From Lactobacillus ultunensis DSM 16047 (GTDB lineage Bacteria; Bacillota; Bacilli; Lactobacillales; Lactobacillaceae), in NCBI RefSeq assembly GCF_001436305.1, contig NZ_AZFO01000022.1, positions 1 to 38,472 on the forward strand: a stretch of 38,472 nt of DNA. The letters are read 5' to 3'. Positions within the stretch are counted from its first letter, which is position 1. Each line of letters starts with the position of its first letter. Below, in pieces: positions 15,845-24,500 of the stretch. Below the pieces are notes generated by a model. It did no database searches and had not been told where the DNA came from. It saw only the letters and a list, made by a program, of their open reading frames with translations. Position numbers and translations under genes: made by a program.

Positions 15845-17008
15845 ATGCAATATGATTTTGTTAATGCGCCAGATAGAACACATGCTGATTCAGTGAAGTG
15901 GAATGTAAAGCCAGGCGAGCTTCCTATGTGGATTGCGGATATGGACTTCAAGACTACACCTGAGATTATTGAAGCAATGAAGAAAAAGGTGGCCCTCGGA
16001 GCTTTCGGCTACGAATTCCCTAAGGACGATTATTTTAATGCGGTTGCTGATTGGTATGAAACTGAACACAATCATCGTCCTTATAAAAGTTGGATGATTT
16101 TTACCACTGGGGTTGTACCTGCAATTTCATCTATCGTACGTCGTATTTCACCTATTGGCGACAATGTTTTAGTACAAGAGCCGGTCTACAATATTTTTTA
16201 CAATTCGATCTTGAATAATGGCCGTCACGTTTTATCCAGTGATCTGCAATTTGATGGGCAAGAGTATACCGTTGACTGGCAGGATTTGGAAGAAAAATTA
16301 GCCGAACCGCTGACTACTTTAATGATCTTCTGCAATCCGCACAATCCAATTGGTAAGGTGTGGACAGCTGAAGAAGTGCAAAAATTAGCTGATCTTTGTC
16401 ACCAACATCATGTCACGTTACTATCTGATGAAATCCACGGAGATTTAGTCAGAAAGGGAAAGGACTATACGCCTGCATTTTCGATAACCGGAGAGGCTCA
16501 GCCCAATGTAATTTCATTGGTTTCACCAAGCAAAACCTTCAATGTTGCTGCTTTGCATGCTGCTACTGCAATTGTACCTGATGAAAATTTGCGTGAGATG
16601 GTTAGTCGTGGTTTGAACAGTGACGAAGTAGCTGAACCAAATTTGCTAGCAATTCCGGCAACTATCGCAGCCTATGAACATGGTCACGACTGGCTGCATG
16701 CACTGAAGAAGCAGCTTAATGAAAACTTTGATTACGCTGCCGATTTTATCCAGCAAAATATTCCAGAAGTCAGAGTCATTCCAGGTACGGCTACTTATTT
16801 GATGTGGATCGATGTGCAAAAAGTTACTGATGATTCACAAACTTTAGCCGACTTTCTTAGAAAGAAAACTGGCTTAATCGTCTCCGCAGGTAGTGTTTAT
16901 CGTGGCAATGGTCATGACTTCATTCGGATGAATTTAGCTTGTCCACTAGCAATGGTGAAAGACGGGATGCATCGGTTAGCAAGTGGAATTAGTAAGTATA
17001 GCAAATAG
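15845..17008 (+). CDS. MalY/PatB-family PLP-dependent C-S lyase (cystathionine beta-lyase type)
   Basis: 387 residues, a fold-type I aminotransferase. MalY/PatB marks are the opening YDFVNAPDRTHADSVKWN and LPMWIADMDF. Next come GVVPAISSIV, CNPHNPIGKVW (the substrate/PLP Asn region), LSDEIHGDL (Asp contacting the PLP ring nitrogen) and SPSKTFNVAAL with PLP lysine K230. The C-terminal FIRMNLACP carries the carboxylate-binding Arg. Members cleave cystathionine or cysteine to pyruvate, ammonia and a thiol; some regulate transcription (MalY) or make aroma thiols. Substrate not determinable. It follows the DUF3737 gene by seven bases; its ribosome site AAGGA lies inside the end of that gene. Confidence 0.9.
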   Translation: MQYDFVNAPDRTHADSVKWNVKPGELPMWIADMDFKTTPEIIEAMKKKVALGAFGYEFPKDDYFNAVADWYETEHNHRPYKSWMIFTTGVVPAISSIVRRISPIGDNVLVQEPVYNIFYNSILNNGRHVLSSDLQFDGQEYTVDWQDLEEKLAEPLTTLMIFCNPHNPIGKVWTAEEVQKLADLCHQHHVTLLSDEIHGDLVRKGKDYTPAFSITGEAQPNVISLVSPSKTFNVAALHAATAIVPDENLREMVSRGLNSDEVAEPNLLAIPATIAAYEHGHDWLHALKKQLNENFDYAADFIQQNIPEVRVIPGTATYLMWIDVQKVTDDSQTLADFLRKKTGLIVSAGSVYRGNGHDFIRMNLACPLAMVKDGMHRLASGISKYSK

Positions 17009-17009
17009 C

Positions 17010-17039
17010 TTTACATGTAAAGAAAAAAGTTAATATATA
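17010..17039 (+). promoter_or_regulatory. Candidate promoter of manA
   Basis: TTTACA (17010-17015), an 18-base spacer and TATATA (17034-17039). The -35 lies inside the palindrome CTTTACATGTAAAG (17009-17022), which could be an operator. Confidence 0.42.
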
Positions 17040-17070
17040 ACAAAGAAAGGGGTTCCATTTTTATTGCCTT

Positions 17071-17084
17071 AAAGTATATACTTT
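17071..17084. promoter_or_regulatory. Palindrome AAAGTATATACTTT before manA
   Basis: A perfect 14-base palindrome 17 bases before the manA start. It could bind a dimeric regulator or form part of a second -10 region. It has no T tail and so is not a terminator. Confidence 0.3.
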
Positions 17085-17101
17085 AGATGAGGTGATTTTA
17101 A

Positions 17102-18067
17102 ATGGAACCATTATTTTTGACCCCGTATTTTAGACCTAAGATTTGGGGCGGACGTAAATTAAAAGATATTTTCAATTATGATATTCCAGATGGAAAAGTC
17201 GGTGAAGCTTGGATCATTTCTGGCTACAAGGACGATGCTTCTACTGTAACAGAGGGTCCACTCAAGGGGATGTCACTGAGAGATGTTTACTTGAAACATC
17301 CTGAACTTTTCGGCAATCCTAAGGCTAAGGAATTTCCACTTTTGGTAAAATTCTTGGATGCTAACGACAACCTTTCAGTTCAAGTTCACCCAGATGACGA
17401 TTATGCCCGCAAGGTGGAAAACGACTCAGGTAAAACTGAAAGTTGGTACGTCATGCAAGCTGATCCAGGTGCCTACATTATTTATGGTCACCATGCTAAG
17501 ACTCGTGAAGAATTGGCTGACATGATTCATAAGGGCGAATGGAACAAGCTGCTCAGAAAAGTTCCAGTTAAGGCTGGCGATTTCTTCTACGTACCAGCAG
17601 GTACTATTCATGCTTTGACTAAGGGATGCCTGGTTATCGAAACTCAACAATCAAGTGATGTTACTTACCGTTTGTACGATTACGATCGTGTTGACAAGAA
17701 GACTGGCAAGAAACGTGAACTTCACACCCAAAAGTCAATCGATGTAACTACGGTACCACACGTTGATCCTAAGCTTGATGTTAAGACTAACAAGGATCAA
17801 GATGCAGAAATCAAGACTTTGGTAAAACCACCAATTTCACCACACTTCTACTTATGGCAAATTGATCTTGATGGTACTTGGAAGACTAGTTTAAAGAATC
17901 ATCCATATCTTTTGGTTTCAGTCATCAAAGGCGAAGGCAAACTTGAAGCCGATGGCCAATCATATGATTTGAAGATGGGAACCAATTTAATTATTCCAAA
18001 TGAGATGAAGAATTTCACATTCACTGGTAAAATGAGAATAGTTATGTCTGCACCGGGTGAAGAATAA
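17102..18067 (+). CDS. manA: Mannose-6-phosphate isomerase, class I
   Basis: 321 residues, the short Firmicutes class. It interconverts mannose-6-phosphate and fructose-6-phosphate, for mannose use and for sugar-nucleotide supply. The zinc ligands can be placed: Gln94 and His96 in SVQVHPDD, Glu113 in KTESWYV and His170 in AGTIHALTKG. Also typical are IWGGRKL near the N-terminus and DVTYRLYDYDR. The C-terminal cupin half is present. The ATG follows GAGGTGA. The next gene starts 34 bases after the stop with no terminator, so read-through into the SdpI-like/two-component genes is likely. Confidence 0.95.
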   Translation: MEPLFLTPYFRPKIWGGRKLKDIFNYDIPDGKVGEAWIISGYKDDASTVTEGPLKGMSLRDVYLKHPELFGNPKAKEFPLLVKFLDANDNLSVQVHPDDDYARKVENDSGKTESWYVMQADPGAYIIYGHHAKTREELADMIHKGEWNKLLRKVPVKAGDFFYVPAGTIHALTKGCLVIETQQSSDVTYRLYDYDRVDKKTGKKRELHTQKSIDVTTVPHVDPKLDVKTNKDQDAEIKTLVKPPISPHFYLWQIDLDGTWKTSLKNHPYLLVSVIKGEGKLEADGQSYDLKMGTNLIIPNEMKNFTFTGKMRIVMSAPGEE

Positions 18068-18101
18068 CCGTTTAATTTATCAGAATTAGGAGTGAGAAAT
18101 T

Positions 18102-18494
18102 GTGATCTATGTCGCTTGTGGCTCAATTATGGCAGTGATTGGGATACTTTGGCTAATTTCCCCAGCTAAAAAGCCTAATCGAATTTATGGCTATTTATCT
18201 TATCTGGCGCAAGTTAACAAGGAGAGTTTTAAATTTGCTCAAAAAAGAGCGAGTTGGTATTTGATTCTCTTTGGTTTGATTCAAGTTGTGATAGGTTTGA
18301 TCATTCACTTTTTGAATTGGGATCGCTATTTTCTCATTTGGCTATTAACTTTTTATTTATTTATCTTATTGCCAATTATTTTTACTGAGAAAAGTTTGAA
18401 AGCTTTTTTAATTAAGCGGCATGAATTGCCATATGATTATGTCGATCCCGATCAAGTGAAACGTCAGAGAACAAAAGGATTTAGGGATCGATAA
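18102..18494 (+). CDS. SdpI-like small membrane protein
   Basis: 130 residues with three clear membrane segments at about 2-19, 50-70 and 76-95, and a basic C-terminal tail (RQRTKGFRDR). After the first segment, KKPNRIYGYLSYLAQVNKESFKFAQKRAS resembles the N-x-x-x-G-Y...W/F-x-x-A-x-x loop of the SdpI/YhfL family. In Bacillus, SdpI is both the immunity protein for the SdpC toxin and a sensor that sequesters a repressor. The start is GTG 18102, nine bases after AGGAG. Its stop TAA overlaps the ATG of the response regulator (TAATG), so the two are translationally coupled. Family assignment is moderate. Confidence 0.55.
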   Translation: MIYVACGSIMAVIGILWLISPAKKPNRIYGYLSYLAQVNKESFKFAQKRASWYLILFGLIQVVIGLIIHFLNWDRYFLIWLLTFYLFILLPIIFTEKSLKAFLIKRHELPYDYVDPDQVKRQRTKGFRDR

Positions 18495-19216
18495 TGAGCT
18501 TAAGAATTTTAATGGTAGAAGATGACACTTCCGTCGCTGAGATGATGGGAATGTTTTTCAAAAAAGAAGGTTGGGAACAAGATATTGCTGTCGACGGTGT
18601 CGAAGCCGTCGATATGTTTAAGAAAAATGCAGATAAATATGATTTGATTACGCTAGACTTGAATTTGCCTAAGAAAGATGGCATTCAAGTGGCTAAGGAA
18701 GTGCGAGCAATCTCACCGACTGTGCCAATCATCATGCTTACTGCAAGGGGCAGTGAATCAGACCAAGTGTTGGGATTAGGCATTGGTGCTGATGAATATG
18801 TCACGAAGCCCTTTAGTCCACTGGCATTAATTGCTAGGATCAAGGCTCTTCATCGTCGAATTATGATGAAAGAAGAGATAGCTCCTAAAACGGAAGCTAA
18901 GCAGGACTACGATATTGAAACTAATCATTTGAAGATCTCTAAGAACAGACGTGAGGTTATGTTCGATGATCAGCCTGTGACTGATTTAACGCCGAAAGAA
19001 TTTGACTTGCTTTATACAATGGCTCAGAAGCCGAAGCAAGTCTTTTCGCGTGATCAGCTTTTGGAATTAGTTTGGGGCTATGAATACTATGGTGAAGAGA
19101 GAACTGTAGATGCCCATATCAAGAAGCTGCGTCAAAAATTAGAAAAAGTTGGTGCTCAAGTGATCCAGACTGTTTGGGGCGTAGGCTATAAGTTTGATGA
19201 TTCGCAGGTTAAATAA
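18494..19216 (+). CDS. OmpR/PhoB-family response regulator
   Basis: 240 residues. Receiver domain at about 3-120: acidic pair in MVEDDTSV, phospho-acceptor Asp55 in LITLDLNLPKKDG, the Thr in IIMLTARG and Lys in YVTKPFSP. A linker follows, then a winged-helix DNA-binding domain at about 135-236 with LTPKEFDLLY, VFSRDQLLELVWG and RTVDAHIKKLRQKL. It is a transcription factor controlled by the histidine kinase encoded next. Both junctions are TAATG overlaps (18492-18496 and 19214-19218), so the SdpI-like protein, regulator and kinase are made together. The nearest downstream target candidate is the giant adhesin locus; that link is inference. Confidence 0.95.
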   Translation: MSLRILMVEDDTSVAEMMGMFFKKEGWEQDIAVDGVEAVDMFKKNADKYDLITLDLNLPKKDGIQVAKEVRAISPTVPIIMLTARGSESDQVLGLGIGADEYVTKPFSPLALIARIKALHRRIMMKEEIAPKTEAKQDYDIETNHLKISKNRREVMFDDQPVTDLTPKEFDLLYTMAQKPKQVFSRDQLLELVWGYEYYGEERTVDAHIKKLRQKLEKVGAQVIQTVWGVGYKFDDSQVK

Positions 19217-20673
19217 TGAAGTTAATTTACCAGAACATGTTGGGATTTTTGTTGATAATCGTAACTACGATTTCGATTATTGGCTATTCTGAGATTGGCT
19301 ATGCTCGTAATCAGGCGTATACACAGAACTATCAGCGAATGGAAGGCTACGCGAATTCGTTAGGTGACTTAGCAGAAGCTGATGGCAAAAATGGTACGGC
19401 TTTGCTCAACAATAACTTTTTGAATCAGCTGCAGTTCGTTCTTCATGGTGACGATGTCCATTTACGAATTTTCAATGATAAAAATCAACAGATTTATCCG
19501 AAAACGGATTCAGATATTCAATTGTCTAAGACGGTTTTCAATACGTTGCAGAACGGACAGGAAATTCGCATTCAAAATAATCATGATGAGAATTCGCCAA
19601 TTCGTTCAACCAAGGATGCCTATACTGGGGTGCTAGTACCATGGATGAATGGTAGAAATCTTGTAGGAATTGCCTGGATCAGTTCACGAGTTAAACATGT
19701 AGAAAGACCGATTTATACGGCTAAGCGCAATTTATTGCGGGCGTTGCTGATAACGGTAGCTGTTGGGTTGCTCATGAGTTTCATCATCTCCTATTATTCA
19801 ACCAAGAGAATTAAGAAATTGTCGCGTGCTACTCAAAAAGTTGCAGCTGGTGATTTTGATGTGCATATTCCGCATAAGGATAGTGATGAGATTGACCAGC
19901 TAGCTGAGAACTTCAATAAGATGGTCAAGGCGCTGAAGCAGTCTAATGAAGAAGTTAAGGCGCAGGAGAAGCGACGCGATCAATTTATGGCAGATGCGGC
20001 GCATGAGATGCGCACGCCGCTGACAACGATTAATGGTATTTTGGAAGGGTTGCAGTACGATGCGATTCCGGAAGAATCCAAGCCGAAGTCAATTGCTCTG
20101 ATGCAACATGAAACTAAGCGTCTAATTCGATTGGTCAATGAAAATCTAGATTATGAGAAGATTCGTAATAATCAGATTATGTTATATAAAGTTAACTTCA
20201 ATGCTGTACCGGTCTTACATGATTTGCGGTCACAGCTAATGCAAAATGCTAAGAAAGCTAATGATCAATTGCAAGTTGTTGCACCTGATGAGGTTGAGGT
20301 TTATGCAGACCGTGATCGTTTTACTCAGATTATGGTGAACTTGATTCAGAATGCGATTCAGTTTACTCATGATGGCAAAATTAAGATTATTAGTCAGCGA
20401 TTAGAACATGGTGCCCAGTTTAGCGTGCAAGATAATGGAATCGGAATGGATGAGAAACAGATGAAATTTATTTTCGAGCGTTTTTTCAAAGCTGATCCCT
20501 CAAGAGCGCGCTTAGGTACAGGTGAATCAGGGTTAGGTTTATCGATTGTGTCATCTTTAGTAAAACAACATGGTGGCAAGATTGAAGTTAAATCAGAGCC
20601 TGAAAAGGGTTCAATCTTTATTGTTACTTTGTACGATAAAGGGTATGAACAATTTGTTAAAAAGAAAAAATGA
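19216..20673 (+). CDS. Sensor histidine kinase
   Basis: 485 residues. Membrane segments lie at about 5-25 (MLGFLLIIVTTISIIGY) and 173-195 (ALLITVAVGLLMSFIISYY), enclosing an extracellular sensor domain of about 145 residues. A HAMP linker follows (RIKKLSRATQKVAAGDFDVHI), then the HisKA H-box DAAHEMRTPLTT with His263, and the ATPase domain with N box NLIQNAIQF, G1 DNGIGM, F box FERFFKAD and G2 GTGESGLGLSIV. It is a bifunctional OmpR-partner kinase of the envelope-sensing type. The signal is unknown. It is the last gene of the operon; a terminator starts two bases after the stop. Confidence 0.95.
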   Translation: MKLIYQNMLGFLLIIVTTISIIGYSEIGYARNQAYTQNYQRMEGYANSLGDLAEADGKNGTALLNNNFLNQLQFVLHGDDVHLRIFNDKNQQIYPKTDSDIQLSKTVFNTLQNGQEIRIQNNHDENSPIRSTKDAYTGVLVPWMNGRNLVGIAWISSRVKHVERPIYTAKRNLLRALLITVAVGLLMSFIISYYSTKRIKKLSRATQKVAAGDFDVHIPHKDSDEIDQLAENFNKMVKALKQSNEEVKAQEKRRDQFMADAAHEMRTPLTTINGILEGLQYDAIPEESKPKSIALMQHETKRLIRLVNENLDYEKIRNNQIMLYKVNFNAVPVLHDLRSQLMQNAKKANDQLQVVAPDEVEVYADRDRFTQIMVNLIQNAIQFTHDGKIKIISQRLEHGAQFSVQDNGIGMDEKQMKFIFERFFKADPSRARLGTGESGLGLSIVSSLVKQHGGKIEVKSEPEKGSIFIVTLYDKGYEQFVKKKK

Positions 20674-20674
20674 T

Positions 20675-20717
20675 AAAAGAGTGTCATACTTTCATTTTAG
20701 AAGGTATCACTCTTTTT
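20675..20717 (+). terminator. Terminator of the two-component operon
   Basis: AAAAGAGTG (20675-20683) pairs with CACTCTTTT (20708-20716). An inner stem ATACTTT/AAGGTAT is separated by a two-base bulge, and T-rich sequence follows. Confidence 0.8.
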
Positions 20718-20797
20718 ACTTTTACGTTATAATACTTTTTATTAATAAAAAAACATAATTATATTGTGCTAAATATTAATAACAGTATATTAAAAAG

Positions 20798-20806
20798 TGT
20801 TAAAAT
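20798..20806 (+). promoter_or_regulatory. Candidate extended -10 promoter of the adhesin locus
   Basis: TGTTAAAAT (20798-20806) is a TGn-extended -10 box 36 bases before the start codon. The -35 (TTAATA at 20776) is weak and at a long spacing of 19. Confidence 0.4.
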
Positions 20807-20842
20807 TACATTGTCAGGATAGATTATGGAGGTAAACTGCTT

Positions 20843-21532
20843 ATGTTTAATAAGTTACAAAGATATTCAATCAGAAAACTTACAATTGGTGCAGCTTCCG
20901 TTTTAATTGGTGTTACCTTTTTAGGTATCGATACAGAAATTGTGCATGCAGAGACAACTCCGACATCAGAAGAGACGATTACTGAACAAAATGAATCGCA
21001 AAGTGATGTAGAAAAAAATAATGCAGAGAATCATGAAACTAGTGATTCCCGCAAAGCCGGTGGCGGAGATACTGAACAAAATACTAATAACGAAAATAAT
21101 AAAAAAATCGAGGTTGAAAAGGGAGATACTGTCGATGACAGCTCCCTTATTTTACGTACAGCAAAAGATGTAGATAAAACAACTCAGACTAACAAGAACA
21201 ATAGTACTGAGAATAATCTAGAACAAGCCCAAAACAAAACAGGACAAAAATCTATCCAACCACCGTCAGAAGAACAAAATACTAACAACGAAAATAGTAC
21301 TAAACAACAATCTACTAATACTAAGCAAATAGATTCTGTAACAAATAAAGCAGACGATCTTCAAAAGGATGTATCAGATTCTAAGACCGTACAGACTAAG
21401 ACTGATGATCGAAAGCAAGATCAAAATCCAGATATTAAGGATATAAAGGATACTGCTGTTAAATCAGCTCCTGTAACTCTTGATTCTTTGACTAAAGCTT
21501 ACACTGAGTTAGGAAAAAATTTGCTTCAATGA
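20843..21532 (+). CDS. 5' part of the giant surface adhesin: YSIRK signal peptide and N-terminal linker
   Basis: 229 codons starting at ATG 20843 behind TGGAGGT. The YSIRK signal is plain: RYSIRKLTIGAASVLIGVTF, with signal peptidase cleavage expected after VHA at residue 36. This signal type sends proteins to the septal region of Gram-positive cocci and lactobacilli. Residues 37-225 are low complexity, rich in Asn, Gln, Thr, Lys and Glu, with repeated EQNTNNEN. The ORF ends at TGA 21530-21532, directly overlapping the long ORF in the -1 frame. On its own this piece would be secreted but has no anchor or binding domain. It is almost certainly the beginning of the downstream gene. Confidence 0.88.
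   Translation: MFNKLQRYSIRKLTIGAASVLIGVTFLGIDTEIVHAETTPTSEETITEQNESQSDVEKNNAENHETSDSRKAGGGDTEQNTNNENNKKIEVEKGDTVDDSSLILRTAKDVDKTTQTNKNNSTENNLEQAQNKTGQKSIQPPSEEQNTNNENSTKQQSTNTKQIDSVTNKADDLQKDVSDSKTVQTKTDDRKQDQNPDIKDIKDTAVKSAPVTLDSLTKAYTELGKNLLQ
21512..21532 (+). other. Frame-disrupting A6 run between the two adhesin ORFs
   Basis: GGA AAA AAT TTG CTT CAA TGA is read in the first frame. One extra A in the run (21514-21519) would give GGA AAA AAA TTT GCT TCA ATG, joining both ORFs in frame as GKKFASM. The same site has the form A AAA AAT, which allows a -1 ribosomal slip, and the run could also slip in replication or transcription. Confidence 0.8.
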
Positions 21533-24500
21533 ATGAGCAAGAACAGCATAATGCTTTGACTGACTTGAGGAAAAAGGTGAATCAGCTTTCAGTTGCTGAT
21601 CAGATTAAATTGGCTAGTTTTATTGGAACAGATGAAAGTCGTTATAGTACAAGTCTTGATGATATTAACTGGAACGGTGTTGGATACCTAGCTGGTATTC
21701 ACAAGACAGATCAGACTACAAGTGTGGATAATGACTTGGATCTTAGTGTGACGCAAAATGACTTTAACTTACATTCTAAAGAAGGACTCGCTTCAGGTTA
21801 CTCATATAGTTTTGAATGGGCTAATCCAACTGCTTCTCACCAGTTTAATGATAAAGGCTATGTGCAACTTGGCATTAAAGGAACTTTAACTCATGCTGGT
21901 AGAACGGTTCAAACTAAGACTTGGACTTTTACCTTTCTTAAGAGGGGTATGAGTTATGCAGATTATTTTAATTCTGCAGATCAAAGTAAACTACAGGCTC
22001 TAACTCATGCTTTGGAGCCAAATTCAGTTCTAAATTCTGACCGTCAGTTAGCTGCTAGTCCACAAATTTTGACTAATATTACGGTTGATAACTGTTCATA
22101 TAGTGGTCAAGAATTAGCTGATGCGGGTATTTTAAATAATATTAGATGGTCGGGAGTGCATAGAACGCCAGCTTCTTCAGAGGGAAAAGAAGAGTGGACA
22201 CCAACTGCGGGGATTATTCTCCTATTTAGCGATAATTCAAGTACTGGTCAAATGAATGCATCGCTTACTATTCGTAGTACATTAGTCACAACAGCCATTT
22301 TTGCTACAACGCAGGGCAACAACACTTGGCACACTATTAATGTCGGTAATGGTATTGATGCGGGTAATGCAGTTAAAGGTGTTGGCAATGCAAGTCGATT
22401 AAGTATTTTCAGTCCAACTTATACTTGGTTAAAAGATATGCCTAATGTTACCCCTGGTATGACCGCGGCTCAGATAATTGCCAATCATAAATTAACGCAG
22501 GAAGATGTTAATAAGTTAGAAGCTGGTCCGCATACTTTATACGTATTAGTCTCATATACTGCTAAAGAATATCATAGTGGCGTAGCAAGTTCTCGTCCGG
22601 ATGGTTATCAAATTGTTAAAATTAACGTTAATAGCTTAAATCAGATTATTCATGTTGAACCACATTCACCAGTCAATGTGCATGTTGGTCAATTAAGTTC
22701 TGATTTTGATACTGATTCAGCAGCTGATCATATGTCTGCTTGGTATATTGGTTTTGATGGTCAGAAGAAAGATTTAATTATTGATCCAGGTAAATTTGGA
22801 CAAAGTAATTATCCAATTAAATCAATCATTTGGGATCAAAAGCCAGGTAGTTATGTTGATCCAACTACTCATCAATTAGATAATACTAAGGCATCAATTA
22901 AAGTTGTCTATGCTGATAGTGCATCGGATGAAGATGTAGATCAATCAATTATTACAATCGATCTGGATAAGGCAACAGCTAAAACTGGTTTGTCAATCAA
23001 TGGTGGAGATACTGTTAATAACAGTGCTGACTCTGCTTTGCAAAGTAGCACTAGTGTTGATAGCTCTCAAATTACCAGATGGCAACCTAGTTATGAATGG
23101 GTTTATGATCAAAATGGTACAGCGCTTGATGCCAGTCACCAATATGACACTAAGTGGAACAAGAATCATACTTCCTTTACTGGATATGTGAAGGTAACTT
23201 ACTACAAGGCTGATAGAGATGGTAATTTAGTACTAGAAAATAATCAAAAGGTTTATGACGGTTACCAAATTGTCCCAGTAAATATTAAGATTAAGTCAAT
23301 GGCTGATCAGATGGGTGTGCAACTATATAATGACCTTGATTACATGAACTCACACCCAATTACTAATAAGGATGATATTGAACCTCAATATAAGTTGACT
23401 TGGGGATGCAACATTCAAGAAGTTCACTGGAAAGCTGGCGTTAGCCAAGCTACAATTGATAAATACATTCGCAGTGTTGATCGGTTTGAGACTGCATATG
23501 AGCATAGTTTTCCGGTTCAAACAATCCACACAGATTCGCAAGGGAATAAGTATTATGTTGTAGTTCCCGGTATGAAGATTTTGTTTACTGATGGTTCACA
23601 GCTGCATTATGGGACTGATACGACGCCAACAATTCCTACGCGTGTTTATCCACCAGAAAACAAAAACACGACTGTCCCAACCTTTGTTGCTAAAGATATG
23701 GGAGCATTTAACAGTACATCTGCTAAAGGCCAATTAACTAATTTAGCTGAGTCTCTATTGGGGACTTATAAGCAAGATTACTACTGGGTAGTTAAAGATA
23801 GCAGTGTTCATCAACATACCCTTGAAGGTATCCCTGTAACTGGTTACCGTGCTTTAAAAGACAGCGATATTGCTAGTGCTGGTACTAAGAGTGATATCTA
23901 TGTTATGGTCAAGTACACCAAGGAACGTGGCAATGGTGAACCAGATGGCTACTACATGGTCAATGTGCCAATTAACTTAATTAGTGGTGTTTACACTGAT
24001 CCACAAAGTAAGACTTTTGATAATCAAGCTGTTACGGCTGATCAGATTGTGAATGAATTGAAAAGTGGCACCATGACCTTAAAGATGTCAGATGGTACAG
24101 CTTTGGCGATTCCGAGTGATTTGTCTAGTGCAGATATTGAATGGCTTGATAGTACTGGTGGTCCGCTGACTGATGCACCAATTTATGCAGGTAGCTATAA
24201 GTTTGAACTTTCACTTACTGGTTTTAACAAATTAAAGAATGCTAATACTGGCAAGATTTTTGAAAATACGTCAATTGATTATACGATCAAGGTAGCACCA
24301 GTTTCTGTTACCCTGAATGGTAAGGGTGAACGTGATTACAACGGTCATGTTGTTTCCACTGATGATTTAAAGAATGATAGTAGTGATCCAATTAAAGTAA
24401 TGTTTACATTTCCAGGTAACACTAGTGATAGTTATACTTTAGTTGATGGTGATTACAGTTGGTATACCAAAGATGGTAATAATTACGTTGCCTATAATAA

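Noticed and set aside
17009-17030. CTTTACATGTAAAG as the terminator of the C-S lyase gene
   Set aside because: It is followed by A residues, not T, so it is better viewed as a palindromic site.
21529-21560. Long adhesin ORF as an independent gene starting at ATG 21529
   Set aside because: It has no signal peptide and no ribosome site at proper spacing, while a matching YSIRK signal ORF ends exactly there; a split gene is simpler.
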